Part shown: positions 35,057 through 45,906 of the stretch, one piece after another
How positions within the stretch are numbered: position 1 is the stretch's first letter
Layout of the letters: the number at the start of each line of letters is the position of its first letter
From: Catonia carolina
Taxonomy: Eukaryota > Arthropoda > Insecta > Hemiptera > Achilidae
DNA: 64,000 bases
Direction: 5' to 3'
NCBI GenBank assembly: GCA_035578175.1
Contig: JAQMRL010000003.1
Location: forward strand, 103,528,969-103,592,968
Program-made: the position numbers and the translations under genes
Notes under the pieces: generated by a model
Databases searched by the model: none
Told to the model about the DNA's origin: nothing
Seen by the model: the letters and a program-made list of their open reading frames with translations, nothing else

Positions 35057-35426
35057 GTTGTTTAGGTCAATATCCGAAAGGCTGGTTTGATCCTCCAGAG
35101 GTTTTACTAAGTAAAAATGAGGGGGAGGTGGATTACTAAAGAATATGCTTATCAGCATGCCAAACCCTCTGAAAAGCACCTACTTTCCACCCTGCAAAGG
35201 ACACCTTTACTTCATTCACCACAGTGTCTGGTTGTATAGTGAAATTCATTACTCTCAGAGGAGATAACTCTGACTAGTGCGTTTACACCTCGACCTCTTC
35301 TGTTTTTAAATAGTTAAGTCATATAATTGGCTGATTATTTGATAAGAAACAGAACTATTTTTTGTAGCTCGGGAACCAACAGATCGAGTGCAATTAATTT
35401 AACACTCCACCTGCCCGTTATGGGCA
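35057..35426 (-). repeat. Hairpin-ended SINE (family S), copy S7
   Basis: Flanks ATACTCACATT (35046-35056) and ATACACACATT (35427-35437), 11 bp with one difference. The target lay in the tail of the type D SINE, so S7 is younger than that. Confidence 0.9.
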
Positions 35427-35437
35427 ATACACACATT

Positions 35438-36237
35438 AGGGTAAAAAAATTCTCAATATTTTACGGTATTTATCTTCACAAGTCAAGTTAATAGCAATTT
35501 ATTCACGTACAGAATAAACCGTTTAATTCGCTAGGAGTCGATGACTTTTATACCACATCTACGCAGTGTACACAAATATCATAACACTACACTGACCTTT
35601 CACTGCACTTGAGATTAGTTGTGTCATACTAAGATGATAGTAATTGGTAAAATACTAGAGTAGGCCCTATATTTTTACCTAATGACAATTTAGTTATAAT
35701 TGATTTGTGGAAGCTAAATTGTTGTTATACTGTACGAGATAGGAGTTTATTTTGTATAGAGGTAAACAATAAAATTTTCCTCGTTTATTTTCTTAGAAAT
35801 AATTATTTCCGATATCATGCTACTGATGTCAATTTCATAGAACAATGTAAATTGATTTACTATTTCTAGATTCATGATCGAAATATTACTATAGATTAAA
35901 ATTTACATACAAGTCGTAAATAATAAAAATAATATCTTTAAGGTTACCGGTTATGTATTGCATATGAATTGAAATTCTGTGAACAGAAATAAATATCTAC
36001 TTTAGACAGACAACATGAAGTTTTCCTTTGTAATTTATTCTCTTTCGACTTGTTTACGTTTCGTAGTCTCGTGTTAAATTGAAATTTTTCCATTATATTG
36101 GTTCGTCGTATTTTAAGGTAGAAAATTTGGGACAGTAGAATTTTAATAATTCCTACTAATTTGGATTAGTCTGAATAATGATACAGATAAATAATTAAAT
36201 AGTATAAGTGTATTAATTAAACAAACATCTGGTGTGA
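35438..36237. other. Intergenic stretch, nothing recognised
   Basis: AT-rich, no repeat ends or exon. Confidence 0.45.
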
Positions 36238-36712
36238 AACAATCACACAACTTCCTCTTGTCAATGTAAATAATAAATATACCTATATTTTAATTAAGAG
36301 TAAACAATGCAATATGAAACATTTAACCTAATTTTAATATATTATGAGTGAATGACGCAAAATAAAATCAATCTCTGTAGAATTTTAAAATACGCAGAAT
36401 CACTAATTGACGCTAAACTTAGCTCTGTAGGTAAAAATGCGTGAAATAAAAGTTGTAGGTATTTTTATTTCTATAACATTAATCATACACTTTTGTCGTT
36501 AAATGCATAGGCCTCCTAAGGTTGAAATCTTAAAAATACCATTTTTACCGATTTTAATTAGCAAAATATACTTTAAATCCCTAATTGACGCTTAACTACG
36601 CATTGTAGAAAAATGTTTGGAATAAAATTTGTAAGTTTTTAAATATCCTACAACTCTGAATAAACACATTCACCCTATAATGCATAATATGGCCGCAATC
36701 TTAAAAGAAAAA
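36238..36712 (-). repeat. HINE-like element, 3' half (copy H5a)
   Basis: It starts TCTGGTGTGAAACAATCAC with the inner arm ACTTCCTCTTGTC, and stops exactly where the next unit starts with the same terminal sequence. This is a head-to-tail junction. Confidence 0.88.
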
Positions 36713-37548
36713 TCTGGTGTGAAACATTCACACAACTTTCTTTTACCAATGCAAATTATGAAAAATATTACCTAACATTTGTAATAAAATATTAGAAATA
36801 AACAAAAAAACTAACCTCAATAAACATAACCTAATTTTAATGATGAGTGAAAGACGCAAAATGAAAATAAATTTCAGTTAGGCTTAAAAATACGGAAAAT
36901 ACTTAAAATCACTCTTTCACGCTAAACTAGGCACTAGAAAAAACTTTAATTAAAGTTGTAATCTTTTAATTTCCTATAAATTTTTTAATATATTTTTTTA
37001 TATACATTTGGTCGTAAAATGCATACTAAGGCTGAAAAAAAATCGATTTTTCACACGTTTTCGTGAGAAAAAAACAGAAAATCGCTAATTACCGCTAAAC
37101 TAAGCGTTATACAAAAAAAATGTTTGAACTACAAGTTATAGGATTTTAAATTTTCTACAACTTTTATTATACACATTTTTGCGCTAAAATGCATATTAAA
37201 GCCGCAATCTTAAAAAAAAACATTTTTTTACGAGAAATTAGCCTCGTCAAGAATTTCAGCAGGCATGGCGCCTATCTTATCTGTTAGAGCATAAAAAATT
37301 TAGTAAGTGAGGAGATTTTTAAAAAAATCGTAGGAGCCGTTTTTGAGAAAATCACAAAAAAGTGAAAAATGACACGAATAAACTACTACTTCCGGTTGAC
37401 CGATTTGGATAAAAATGTTCGAGTCGGGTCCGGTAGTAATATCTAACTTAAGTTTCAAGTTTCAAGTTCGTACGATGTTCCGTTCTTGAGATATTCTGTT
37501 TACACACACACACACACACGCACGCGTGCGCGCACACGCACGCACACG

Positions 37549-37593
<45 letters not shown>

Positions 37594-37722
37594 CAATCGC
37601 TAAAAACATGTTTTTTGGGTTCAGGGGGTCTGAAAACGTGTAGATCCGGCGAAAACTCGATTTCGAAAAATCAGCATGAAAACAATACTTTCCTTCCTAT
37701 ATTCATATAGGTAAGAGAAAGT
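36713..37722 (-). repeat. HINE-like element, full length (copy H5b)
   Basis: About 1.0 kb, from TCTGGTGTGAAACATTCAC to ATTCATATAGGTAAGAGAAA then GT. It holds a mixed CA/CG microsatellite at 37501-37590. Confidence 0.92.
37501..37590. repeat. (CA)n/(CG) microsatellite of copy H5b
   Basis: CA units are interspersed with CGCACGCGTGCGCGCACACG-like text, an alternating purine-pyrimidine tract. Confidence 0.93.
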
Positions 37723-37766
37723 AAAAAACAATGACCAAAAGCACAACAATCTTTTACCACAAAAGC

Positions 37767-38352
<586 letters not shown>

Positions 38353-38850
38353 AACACTCAATTTTTAATGAAAGTTAGGCATAACTAAGTAAGATTTCAA
38401 CGAAACGTAATACTTTCAGTCGGTGAAACAGCTTACAAGAGATTGTAATTTACTTGTAAATGTAATAATACCTACGTATTAAAGTAATACCCGTTACTTA
38501 AAAGTCTTTCCCTCAGAGTATTATAAATTCTAGACAAATGTATAAAATGCTGCGTAGTGCGTATAACGGTGGAAATACACACGAGATAATTTCGTAATCA
38601 CAAAGAAATAACCTATTAAAGAGGCCTACAACAACAAATAAATTTAAAAACCATTAAAGAATAAATATCAACAAATATGGATTTTTCCACTGCAATATAC
38701 CTCATTATCACCGAGTCGTGACAAAATGTTTTGTTAGTAAGTTCAGGTGTGTAGCGGAAGCTTTGGAGGTTGATGTGTGACTAGATAGAACCAAATTCAC
38801 GCAAATAATAAGTCAATATACACGTATTTACATCAGAATAATTTTTTTTT
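38353..38850. other. Intergenic stretch, nothing recognised
   Basis: No exon or repeat end seen. Confidence 0.4.
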
Positions 38851-38851
38851 T

Positions 38852-39034
38852 ACTTTCTCTTGCCTAAAAGATAAGATCTACAGAGGTTGATTTTCATTGA
38901 ACGCAATTCGCTCATATTAAAATTAGGCTATGTTATTTATTTTATATAGTTTATTCATGAATTAACATAAGTTATTTGTTTGATTTTCAACATTAGCAAT
39001 AGAAAGTCATGTGAGTATTTCACACCAGATTTTT
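38852..39034 (+). repeat. Short complete HINE-like element (copy H7)
   Basis: Only 183 bp but with both ends: ACTTTCTCTTGCC at left, and GCAATAGAAAGTCATGTGAG then TTTCACACCAGATTTTT at right. The microsatellite core is deleted. Confidence 0.9.
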
Positions 39035-39109
39035 CCGAATAGATGCCACATTTTAGGAGTAGTTTTAGCAAGAAAATGTTATCACATTAAGATCTTCTGA
39101 AATATTATA

Positions 39110-39215
39110 GGAAATAAACAACTACAACTTTTAATTTCAAGCATTTTTTCTACAGAGCCTGGTTTAGCGTAAATTAGTTTAAGTTCTAGATATTTTTATC
39201 CGCAAAAACATATTT
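39110..39215 (+). repeat. HINE-like fragment (copy H8)
   Basis: Internal sequence only (ACAACTTTTAATTTCAAGC, CTACAGAGCCTGGTTTAGCG), matching 44815-44870 in the full-length copy. Confidence 0.7.
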
Positions 39216-39313
39216 TGTTATTTCACTTTTTGAAAGTAAAAAATTGTTTGACCATTTTAGTTTCGCTGGGTATTTAGCACAGTAAGGATTTTTTTAAAGA
39301 TGAGGATTTATTT

Positions 39314-39467
39314 TTTTAGTTTATTTCAGTCGTATTAACACCTTAGTCATTAGTGACTACTTTGGGTTAAGGAACTGTGGGTTTGAATGGGTAATAATTA
39401 TTCAGACCCTAGCCGGGAATAGAACCCGGGACCTTCGCTTAGCAACCACTGAGCCACGAAGACGGCC
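39314..39467 (-). repeat. tRNA-derived SINE, type C (copy C2)
   Basis: Head on the minus strand GGCCGTCTTCGTGGCTCAGT, B box CCGGGTTCTATTCCCGG, tail with CACTAATGACTAAGGTG and TAAATAAA-like sequence. Perfect 11-bp duplication AGGATTTATTT at 39303-39313 and 39468-39478. Confidence 0.93.
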
Positions 39468-39593
39468 AGGATTTATTTGGACAGTGAAACGGACTTTGTA
39501 GAGATTATCCGTACTTTCAGACAATTTAATTGATCATCGATGAGAATTTTTTCAAAACCAATTACCTAATTTGAATAATACTCAGTTAAAATA

Positions 39594-40299
39594 CAGTCAA
39601 TTTCGGTTATGGAATAGGCGTTTTGCCGGAGTGAATCATTCCATTAACCGAAACAACGCCTATTAGCCAAAACAACGTTAATAAAACTCGAGGGTACTTT
39701 TCTTACATATCTATTTATTATAACTGTAAAGTTTCCAGTCTGTAGAGTGTAAGATACGTCCGGCGTATTAATTCAAAAATAGCAACCTCTTCGTGAGACA
39801 TCGTTGTTGTTTAGGTCAACAGCCGAAAGGCTGGTTTGAACCACTAGAGGTTTTACTAAGTAAAAACAAGGAGGTGGTTTACTATTGCCTTCTTCACTGA
39901 GTTGAAAGAGTGTGCTTATCAGCATTCCAGGCCCTCCGAAAAGCATCCACTTTCCACCCTGCAGATGATACCTTCACTTCATTCACCACAGGGTCTGGCT
40001 GTATAGTGAAATTCATCACTCTCAGAGGAGATAACTCTGACTAGTGTCTTTTACACCTCTACCTCTTCTGTTCTTAATAGTTCAGTCATGTAATTGGCTG
40101 ACTATGTGATTAAAAACAGAACTATTTTTGTAGCCCTGGAACCAACAGATTGAGTGCAAAATTTAACACTCCACCTGCCCGTTATGGGCATACCCGGTAT
40201 GTATGCAAGTTATATTGCAATGGTTTGGGACCCAAAGCATTTATTCCAATAACCGAATTATTCCTTTAAGCGATATTCCAATCACCGAAATTGACTATG
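39594..40299. mobile_element. Pogo-like MITE with nested SINE
   Basis: The left end TA-CAGTCAATTTCGGTTATGG and the right end (reverse-complemented) TA-CATAGTCAATTTCGGTGA are inverted repeats with a TA target. Copy S8 (39804-40190) sits inside, so the element itself is about 320 bp. The interior repeats ATTCC/TTATTCC-AACCGAA motifs near both ends. Confidence 0.65.
39804..40190 (-). repeat. Hairpin-ended SINE (family S), copy S8
   Basis: A nearly canonical full-length copy, from GTTGTTGTTTAGGTCAACAG to TGCCCGTTATGGGCA. No clear target duplication was found. It is nested in the pogo-like MITE. Confidence 0.92.
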
Positions 40300-40368
40300 T
40301 AAAAAGGTCTCATTATTCAGCACACAAAAATTTCAACATCCATTGTCAACAGATTTTTTAGCAAATTA

Positions 40369-40413
40369 ACTAATTAATTTAATTAATTAGTTAATTAACT
40401 AATTAACAGCGTA
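40369..40413. repeat. AT palindrome cluster
   Basis: TTAACTAATTAA and TTAATTAGTTAA are exact complements a few bases apart, followed by another TTAACTAATTAAC. It is cruciform-prone. Confidence 0.8.
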
Positions 40414-40442
40414 AAGTTATAGTGTAGCCTTAATCAGATTAA

Positions 40443-41090
40443 CCCTTTATAGGGCAGTACTACGGGGGGAAATATACATGTTGTAAAATGTTAAATTGTT
40501 TTTATAGGGACTTGAATAATGTATTTTAGTGCCAAAACAGTAAGATATTTTTTTTATGTTAAGCCCTGGTAAGTATACCTACCAAGGAACGCTTATTGAA
40601 ATGGGAATTGAATAATGTGTTTAATGGTAAGAATGCTTATTAAAACAACTTGTAGTCCTATATAACAGAAAAATTCTAAGGATAACTTATCTCAAATTCA
40701 TATTAGCATGATTCCTTGCTTTCTCGTAAGAAACTCGAATTTTCTAAGCACTGTACAAAAGTAACAACAAAACAACACGGTTGCGTATGCTGGTATGAAT
40801 CCTTACCACATTCGTGTAACTCACAAAGCAAATGGTCGCTGCGCACTAATTTCAAAATATGGATAGCCTACTTACCAGAAAACATTTACAAAACCATAAA
40901 ATGCCAATAGGGTTCAATTGCATAGCTTATTCTTTAAAAATATCAACCTTATTGCCAGTGGTAGGTATACTTACCCTGTTGTTGTTTAGGTCAACAGCCA
41001 AAAGGCTGGTTTGAACCTCTAGAGGTTTTACTAAGTAAAAACGAGGAGTAAGGTGGTTTACCATACCCTATATACTTACCCTATAAAGGG
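40443..41090. mobile_element. piggyBac-like nonautonomous element with nested SINE
   Basis: It lies between TTAA at 40439-40442 and TTAA at 41091-41094. The ends are CCCTTTATAGGGCAG and, reverse-complemented, CCCTTTATAGGGTAAG. An inner pair of 17-bp exact inverted repeats, GGTAAGTATACCTACCA (about 40569-40585 and, inverted, 40959-40975), recalls the inner repeats of piggyBac elements. No transposase remains. Removing the nested SINE and its duplication gives about 543 bp. Confidence 0.82.
40978..41070 (-). repeat. Hairpin-ended SINE (family S), 5'-truncated copy S9
   Basis: 93 bp only. The perfect 12-bp duplication TATACTTACCCT (40966-40977, 41071-41082) directly abuts the GTTGTTGTTTAGG end, which fixes that end as the 3' end of the family (CAACAAC on the sense strand). 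The other end is truncated. Confidence 0.95.
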
Positions 41091-41094
41091 TTAA

Positions 41095-41848
41095 ATAAGA
41101 TACAGTCATACAATGTTTTATAAGTAGGCTGTTAATTGGGAAAGTTCTGCACCTAATCTTCTAAGCAAATTCCTTCCTATATCGTGTAATATATTCGTAC
41201 TATACGTAGTGCAAGACTGAGATCTGAATAAAGGTGTGTTTAAGAAGAGCATTCTTCGTGAACCAACAATGCTGTTTCTTTAATCTTAATCAAGTGTTAT
41301 CAGCATCTAAAGTAAAACTTGCGTAATATAAGACAACAATAACACATCCACGCATTATAGATTCGCAATTATTATTGCAAATAATCATAACAGCTGATCA
41401 TTTGACCCCTATCACTTTGAAAATAATAGTATATTAAATGCTTTGTCATTAAAGAGAGAGTGATACTATTCTTTGTACCATTGTTTTCATTTTGTTTGGG
41501 AATGTAGTGCTATAGAAAATAAAACATATCTATTATATCCAAGTTCATGTATTAGATAATTCATCAAATTATTTTTATTATTGTTATATTAGCAATTGTG
41601 ATCACACTTTGCTCTGGCTTACTGTTAGTTTTAATGGGGTATTATCAAAGTACAAGCAAATGCAACCGCGCTGCGTGCGATCGTATTACTAGCATTAGAG
41701 GGTTGCATTAAATAAACTGGATTATTCCATTTTACAAATTCTCCCAGCACTTTAATTTTTCTAGGTATCACTATTAGAATTCTAACGCTGATTTACAGAT
41801 ATCTTTGAGAAGATATAAGAATATGTATAACTTTACGTTAGAATTTCC
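41095..41848. other. Intergenic stretch, nothing recognised
   Basis: No exon or repeat end identified. Confidence 0.45.
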
Positions 41849-41937
41849 TTTTTGTTTTACGTCCGACTGTTTTGCTCATTAAGGCTGATGCAGACAGTGA
41901 AAGGTGATAAATGAGAATGAGTGACGAAAATGGGGTA
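41849..41937 (-). repeat. tRNA-SINE tail, type B (copy B5)
   Basis: The tail part only: GTTTTACGTCCGACTGTTTT to GAATGAGTGACGAAAA on the plus strand. The tRNA-like head is missing. Confidence 0.78.
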
Positions 41938-42026
41938 AACGGAATCTGGACGAGGCCTAAAACGTTCAGACGGATAATAATACAACCTTGTAACACTTTT
42001 ATTACATCTGCTGTTCAATAAAAACA
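41938..42026 (+). repeat. SINE type F, 3' part
   Basis: GGTAAACGGAATCTGG through TACAACCTTG to TTACATCTGCTGTTC is repeated inverted at 43060-43141, about 1.1 kb away. Confidence 0.8.
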
Positions 42027-42171
42027 ATAGAGAAAAGTTAGGTTCCGTTTAAATGATTTTAGGAACATTTATAATTAGCAGGTCGTTTACTCATGTTCAC
42101 TTTGGAAATCCAAAAGTTGGAAATTATAGTTATTGATTAAAATAAAGAAAATCCGAAACTAAAAAGAAAGT

Positions 42172-42350
42172 GGCCGCCTCCGTATCGTAGTGGTTAGCGC
42201 ATTGGCCTGCCACTGGGAGGTTCCGGGTTCGATTCCCAGCCAGAATCTGGAAATTTTCACGTATCAAATCCCACAGTTAATGTTACATAGTCCACCTTAG
42301 TCGCTAATGACCAAGCAGTTTATGCGACTTTAAATAAATAAATTAAAAAA
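42172..42350 (+). repeat. tRNA-derived SINE, type C (copy C3)
   Basis: Head GGCCGCCTCCGTATCGTAGT, B box CCGGGTTCGATTCCCAG, tail GCTAATGACCAAGCAGTTTA then GACTTTAAATAAATAAA. The best copy of its type. Flanking A-rich text gives only an approximate duplication. Confidence 0.92.
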
Positions 42351-42559
42351 AGTACCTATATAAGTAAAATAAAGTATATAAAAATAGAATTTTCAACTGG
42401 ACAAGGCTCTATGCGCCGCTTATTTCATGAATTGGACTAATTTTTGTAATTCATAGGGTAACCAATTTATTATGTTGCTGGCGGCCCAGACATCATTATT
42501 GTCAATATTAATGTTTATGGTAACCAATTTACTTTATAAGATTTTAATATAATATTTTC

Positions 42560-42951
42560 GCCCGTAACAGGCAGGTGGAGTGTTAAATTATTTGCACTCG
42601 ATCTGCTAGTTCCAGGACTACAAAAAATAGTTCTGTTTTTTATCACATAGTCAGCCAATTATATAACTGAACTATTTAAGAACAGAAGAGGTAGAGGTGT
42701 AAACGACACTAGTCAGAGTTATCTCCTCTGAGAGTAATGAATTTCATCATCGTACAACCAGACCCTGTGGTGAATAAAGTGAAAGTGTCATTAGCAGGGT
42801 GGAAAGTAGATGCTTTTCAGAGGGCCTAGCATGCTGATAGCATACTTTTCTACTCAGTGAGGAAGGCAAGTGTAAACCACCTCACTCCATGTTTTACTTA
42901 GTAAAGCCTCTAGAGGTTCAAACCAGCCTTCCAGCTGTTGACCTAAACAAC
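42560..42951 (+). repeat. Hairpin-ended SINE (family S), copy S10
   Basis: Sense orientation. Flanks ATAATATTT at left and right (9 bp, within longer similarity). Ends GCCCGTAACAGGC and GACCTAAACAAC. Confidence 0.9.
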
Positions 42952-43059
42952 TACAAATAATATTTAATAAAAAATGTAGGTATGTCCAGAAATGTTCTTA
43001 AAATCATTTGAATGGGGTCTAACTCTTTCCTTTTGTTAATGTTTGACAAGGGTGACTGG

Positions 43060-43238
43060 TGGACAGCAGATGTAATAAAAGTGTCACAAGGTTGTATTAT
43101 TATTCGTCTGAACTTTTTAGGCCACATCCAAATTCCGTGTACCCCTAAAATTCAACTAAAACCTGGCCGGAAATAGAACTCAGTACTCCTGGTATAGCAG
43201 CCAAATGCGCTAACCACTGCATCACTGGGCCGGCCTTT
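43060..43238 (-). repeat. SINE type F, tRNA-derived
   Basis: The minus strand reads GGCCCAGTGATGCAGTGGTT (A box) and GAGTTCTATTTCCGG (B-box remnant), then the tail shared with 41938-42026. Confidence 0.82.
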
Positions 43239-43241
43239 AGG

Positions 43242-43409
43242 TTTTTTTTTGGTTTAACATCCGACTGTTCTGCAATTACTGCTAATGCAGTCGATGAAGG
43301 ATAAAATGATTTTTTTGTAACGTATGGAAATATGCCGTGCCTGAATGGGATTCGAATCCAAGACAGCATGATGAGAAGCGAGCACGTTACCAACTACGCC
43401 AAGGCGACC
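43242..43409 (-). repeat. tRNA-derived SINE, type A (copy A3)
   Basis: Minus-strand head GTCGCCTTGGCGTAGTTGG, B box GGATTCGAATCCC, tail ACAGTCGGATGTTAAACC. The flanks GGCCTTTAGG at 43232-43241 and 43410-43419 are a perfect duplication. It landed at the end of the type F SINE. Confidence 0.93.
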
Positions 43410-43419
43410 GGCCTTTAGG

Positions 43420-44070
43420 CTAGTCACTTAGTTAACCTAATGCGGCCTTTAGGTTAGTCACCTTATTTTTACCCCTTAAACGACTTTACCACTCAACGAA
43501 CCAGGTGGATAAGACCTAATTAATGACAAAAAAGTACTTTTTGTAGCGTAGCATCTGTATACAGCATAGAAAAAATCGACTCGCCGTATGATAATTTTTT
43601 TGTCAAACTTAAAGCAATCGAGCTAAAAATAAAGGTGACAAAAAAATTACAGAGTAGGCCAGTGTAATAATATCAATTATACAATATCATGAGTTTTTCT
43701 TTTCACGAAATTCATGAATCATGCTTTTAATGTAAATCACGCTCTATTGAAATAATAGGTTGTAAACATATTTACTAATACGGGGTTATGTTAGGAAGAC
43801 CTAATAGTGAAGAAAATTGTGATAATTTACTTTCAAATAATTACACAAGATTTCATTGTTGGTATTGTTTGATCAGACATGATTATTTACTCTAGGGTAC
43901 ATAAACTTTTCAGTAGAAATCTCTGTAGTTAAATAAATGTGGAAGTACTCGTTGACTGACTGACTCATTCACTCACTCACCTATCACTAATTTTCTGACT
44001 TCTTGATGACCTAGAGAGCTAATTCATGAAATGTGGTTCGAAGTAAACCCTACTGCTTACTAGAATTTTT
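43420..44070. other. Intergenic stretch, nothing recognised
   Basis: No exon or repeat end identified; a short GACTGACTGACTCATTCACT simple repeat lies near 43955-43980. Confidence 0.45.
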
Positions 44071-44071
44071 T

Positions 44072-44203
44072 ACTTTCTCTTGCCTATATGAATATATAGG
44101 AAGGAAAGTATTGTTTTCATGTCGATTTTTCAAAATCAAGTTTTCACCGGATCTATACGTTTTCAGACCCCCTGAACCCAAAAAAACATGTTTTTAGCGA
44201 TTG

Positions 44204-44268
<65 letters not shown>

Positions 44269-45060
44269 CAAAATATCTTAAGAACGGAACGTTGTACGAA
44301 CTTGAAACTTGAAACTTAAGTTACATAGAAGGGTTTATACCCTTACCGGACCCGACACGAACATTTTCATCAAAATCGGTCAACCGGAAGTAGTAGTTTA
44401 TTCGTGTAATTTTTCACTTTTTTGTGATTTTCTCAAAAACTGGTCCTACGATTTTTTTTTAAATCGCCTGGTTTACTCAATTTTTTATTCTCTACAAGAT
44501 AGAGTAGGCGCCATGTTTTCTGAAATTCTTGGCGAGGCTGTTTTCACGTAAAAACATTTTCTTTTTAAAATTACGGCTTTAATATGCATTTTAGCGCAAA
44601 AATTTATATAATAAAAATTGTAGAGAATTTAAAATCCTACAACTTTTATTTCAAACAATTTTTTGTATAACGCTTAGTTTAGCAGTAATTAGCGATTTTC
44701 TGATTTTTTCTCACGAAAACGTGTGAAAAATCGATTTTTTTAAGATTTCGGCCTTAGAATGCATTTTACGGCAAAATAGTATTTAATAAATTTTATAGAA
44801 AATAAAAAGATCTACAACTTTTATTTAAAGCATTTTTCACTACAGAGCCTATTTTAGCGTGAAAGAGTGATATTCTGTATTTTTAAGCCAAACTGAGTAC
44901 GATTTTCATTTTGCGTCATTCACTCATGATTAAAATAAGGTTATGTTTTTGAGGTTAGTTTTTGTTTATTTCTAATATTTTATTAATAATGTTAGGTTTA
45001 TTATTAATTATTTGCATTGGCAAGAGAAAGTTGTGTGAGTGTTTCACACCAGATTTTTTT
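44072..45060 (+). repeat. HINE-like element, reference full-length copy (H9)
   Basis: 989 bp. Left: ACTTTCTCTTGCC directly at the end, then the palindrome CCTATATGAATATATAGG. Core: block TTTTCAGACCCCCTGAACCC, (GT)n at 44207-44264, then AGAACGGAACGTTGTACG. Right: the complementary arm GGCAAGAGAAAGT lies inside the end, followed by the hairpin GTGTGAGTGTTTCACAC and CAGATTTTT. Asymmetric inverted repeats plus a 3' hairpin and T-rich target are features of Helentron-associated elements. It encodes no protein. Confidence 0.93.
44207..44264. repeat. (GT)n microsatellite of copy H9
   Basis: About 29 pure GT units. Confidence 0.97.
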
Positions 45061-45487
45061 AAATATTTTTATTTAATAGATCCAAAAGATTTCATAAAAG
45101 ACTTATAGGTCAAGATAAAACTGAAAAGTTTTATTATGTTAAATTACGTACTTACCAATTCGTTTTATACTTAATTATCTCTTTACGTTGTTTTACTATT
45201 ACCTTCACTTACTTCAATAAATCTATCTCATATAATTTTTAACCAATTATAATTCAATTTACCTTAGTGTTTATTTAAAAATTCATCCATTTAAACTCAA
45301 AAAAATACTTAGAAATAAATTCTTGTGTACAATTAAAATGTTTTAGTTCATTGCATAAAAAGCAAAAAGGAAGTGAAGACTCGAAACCAATACATATTAT
45401 TTCTGTACCTTCGCGCTGTGCCGCACTTCTGAAAATCGGGTTGCATAGTTTCTATTCCATACATAAAAAATTTCAATTACGACCACC
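45061..45487. other. Intergenic stretch, nothing recognised
   Basis: No exon or repeat end identified. Confidence 0.4.
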
Positions 45488-45865
45488 TTCGCCTGAAATG
45501 TAAAAAGGGGTCAACAGTAATAGATATTATTTCTGTACCTTCCCAAAGAGATCTCTTCTCTTGTCACCCCTAAGGTTAATTCGCAGCAGCATGCAATTCC
45601 GATCTCCATCCACCTTCCTCTTTAAGCCCTTGTAAGAGCTCCATTCTACAACGTTCATAGTTAGTTTCATATAAAACAGTCTTGGTTTTCCTTGACGGTT
45701 TCCTCCCTCAATCAATCCCTCTGCTATTGTTTCAACGATATGATTACGACGCAGGATGTGTCCAATAAGTTTGTCTCGTCTTGTTTATATGTTTTCCAAA
45801 GTGACCTTGTCTCATTTGCTCTCCTAAATACCTTCTTATTAATGATACAGTTTTATTTTTTCCAA
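45488..45865 (-). mobile_element. RTE-type LINE relic, C-terminal part
   Basis: Minus-strand text RRNHIVETIAEGLIEGGNRQ (read across a damaged junction) and GKPRLFYMKLTMNVVEWSSY, then KGLKRKVDGDRNCMLLRIN, matches the end of insect RTE-like polyproteins. It abuts the mariner element at 45907. Confidence 0.75.
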
Positions 45866-45906
45866 AGAGGTACAGTTTTAAAACTCAGCATGTATATTCT
45901 AATAAC

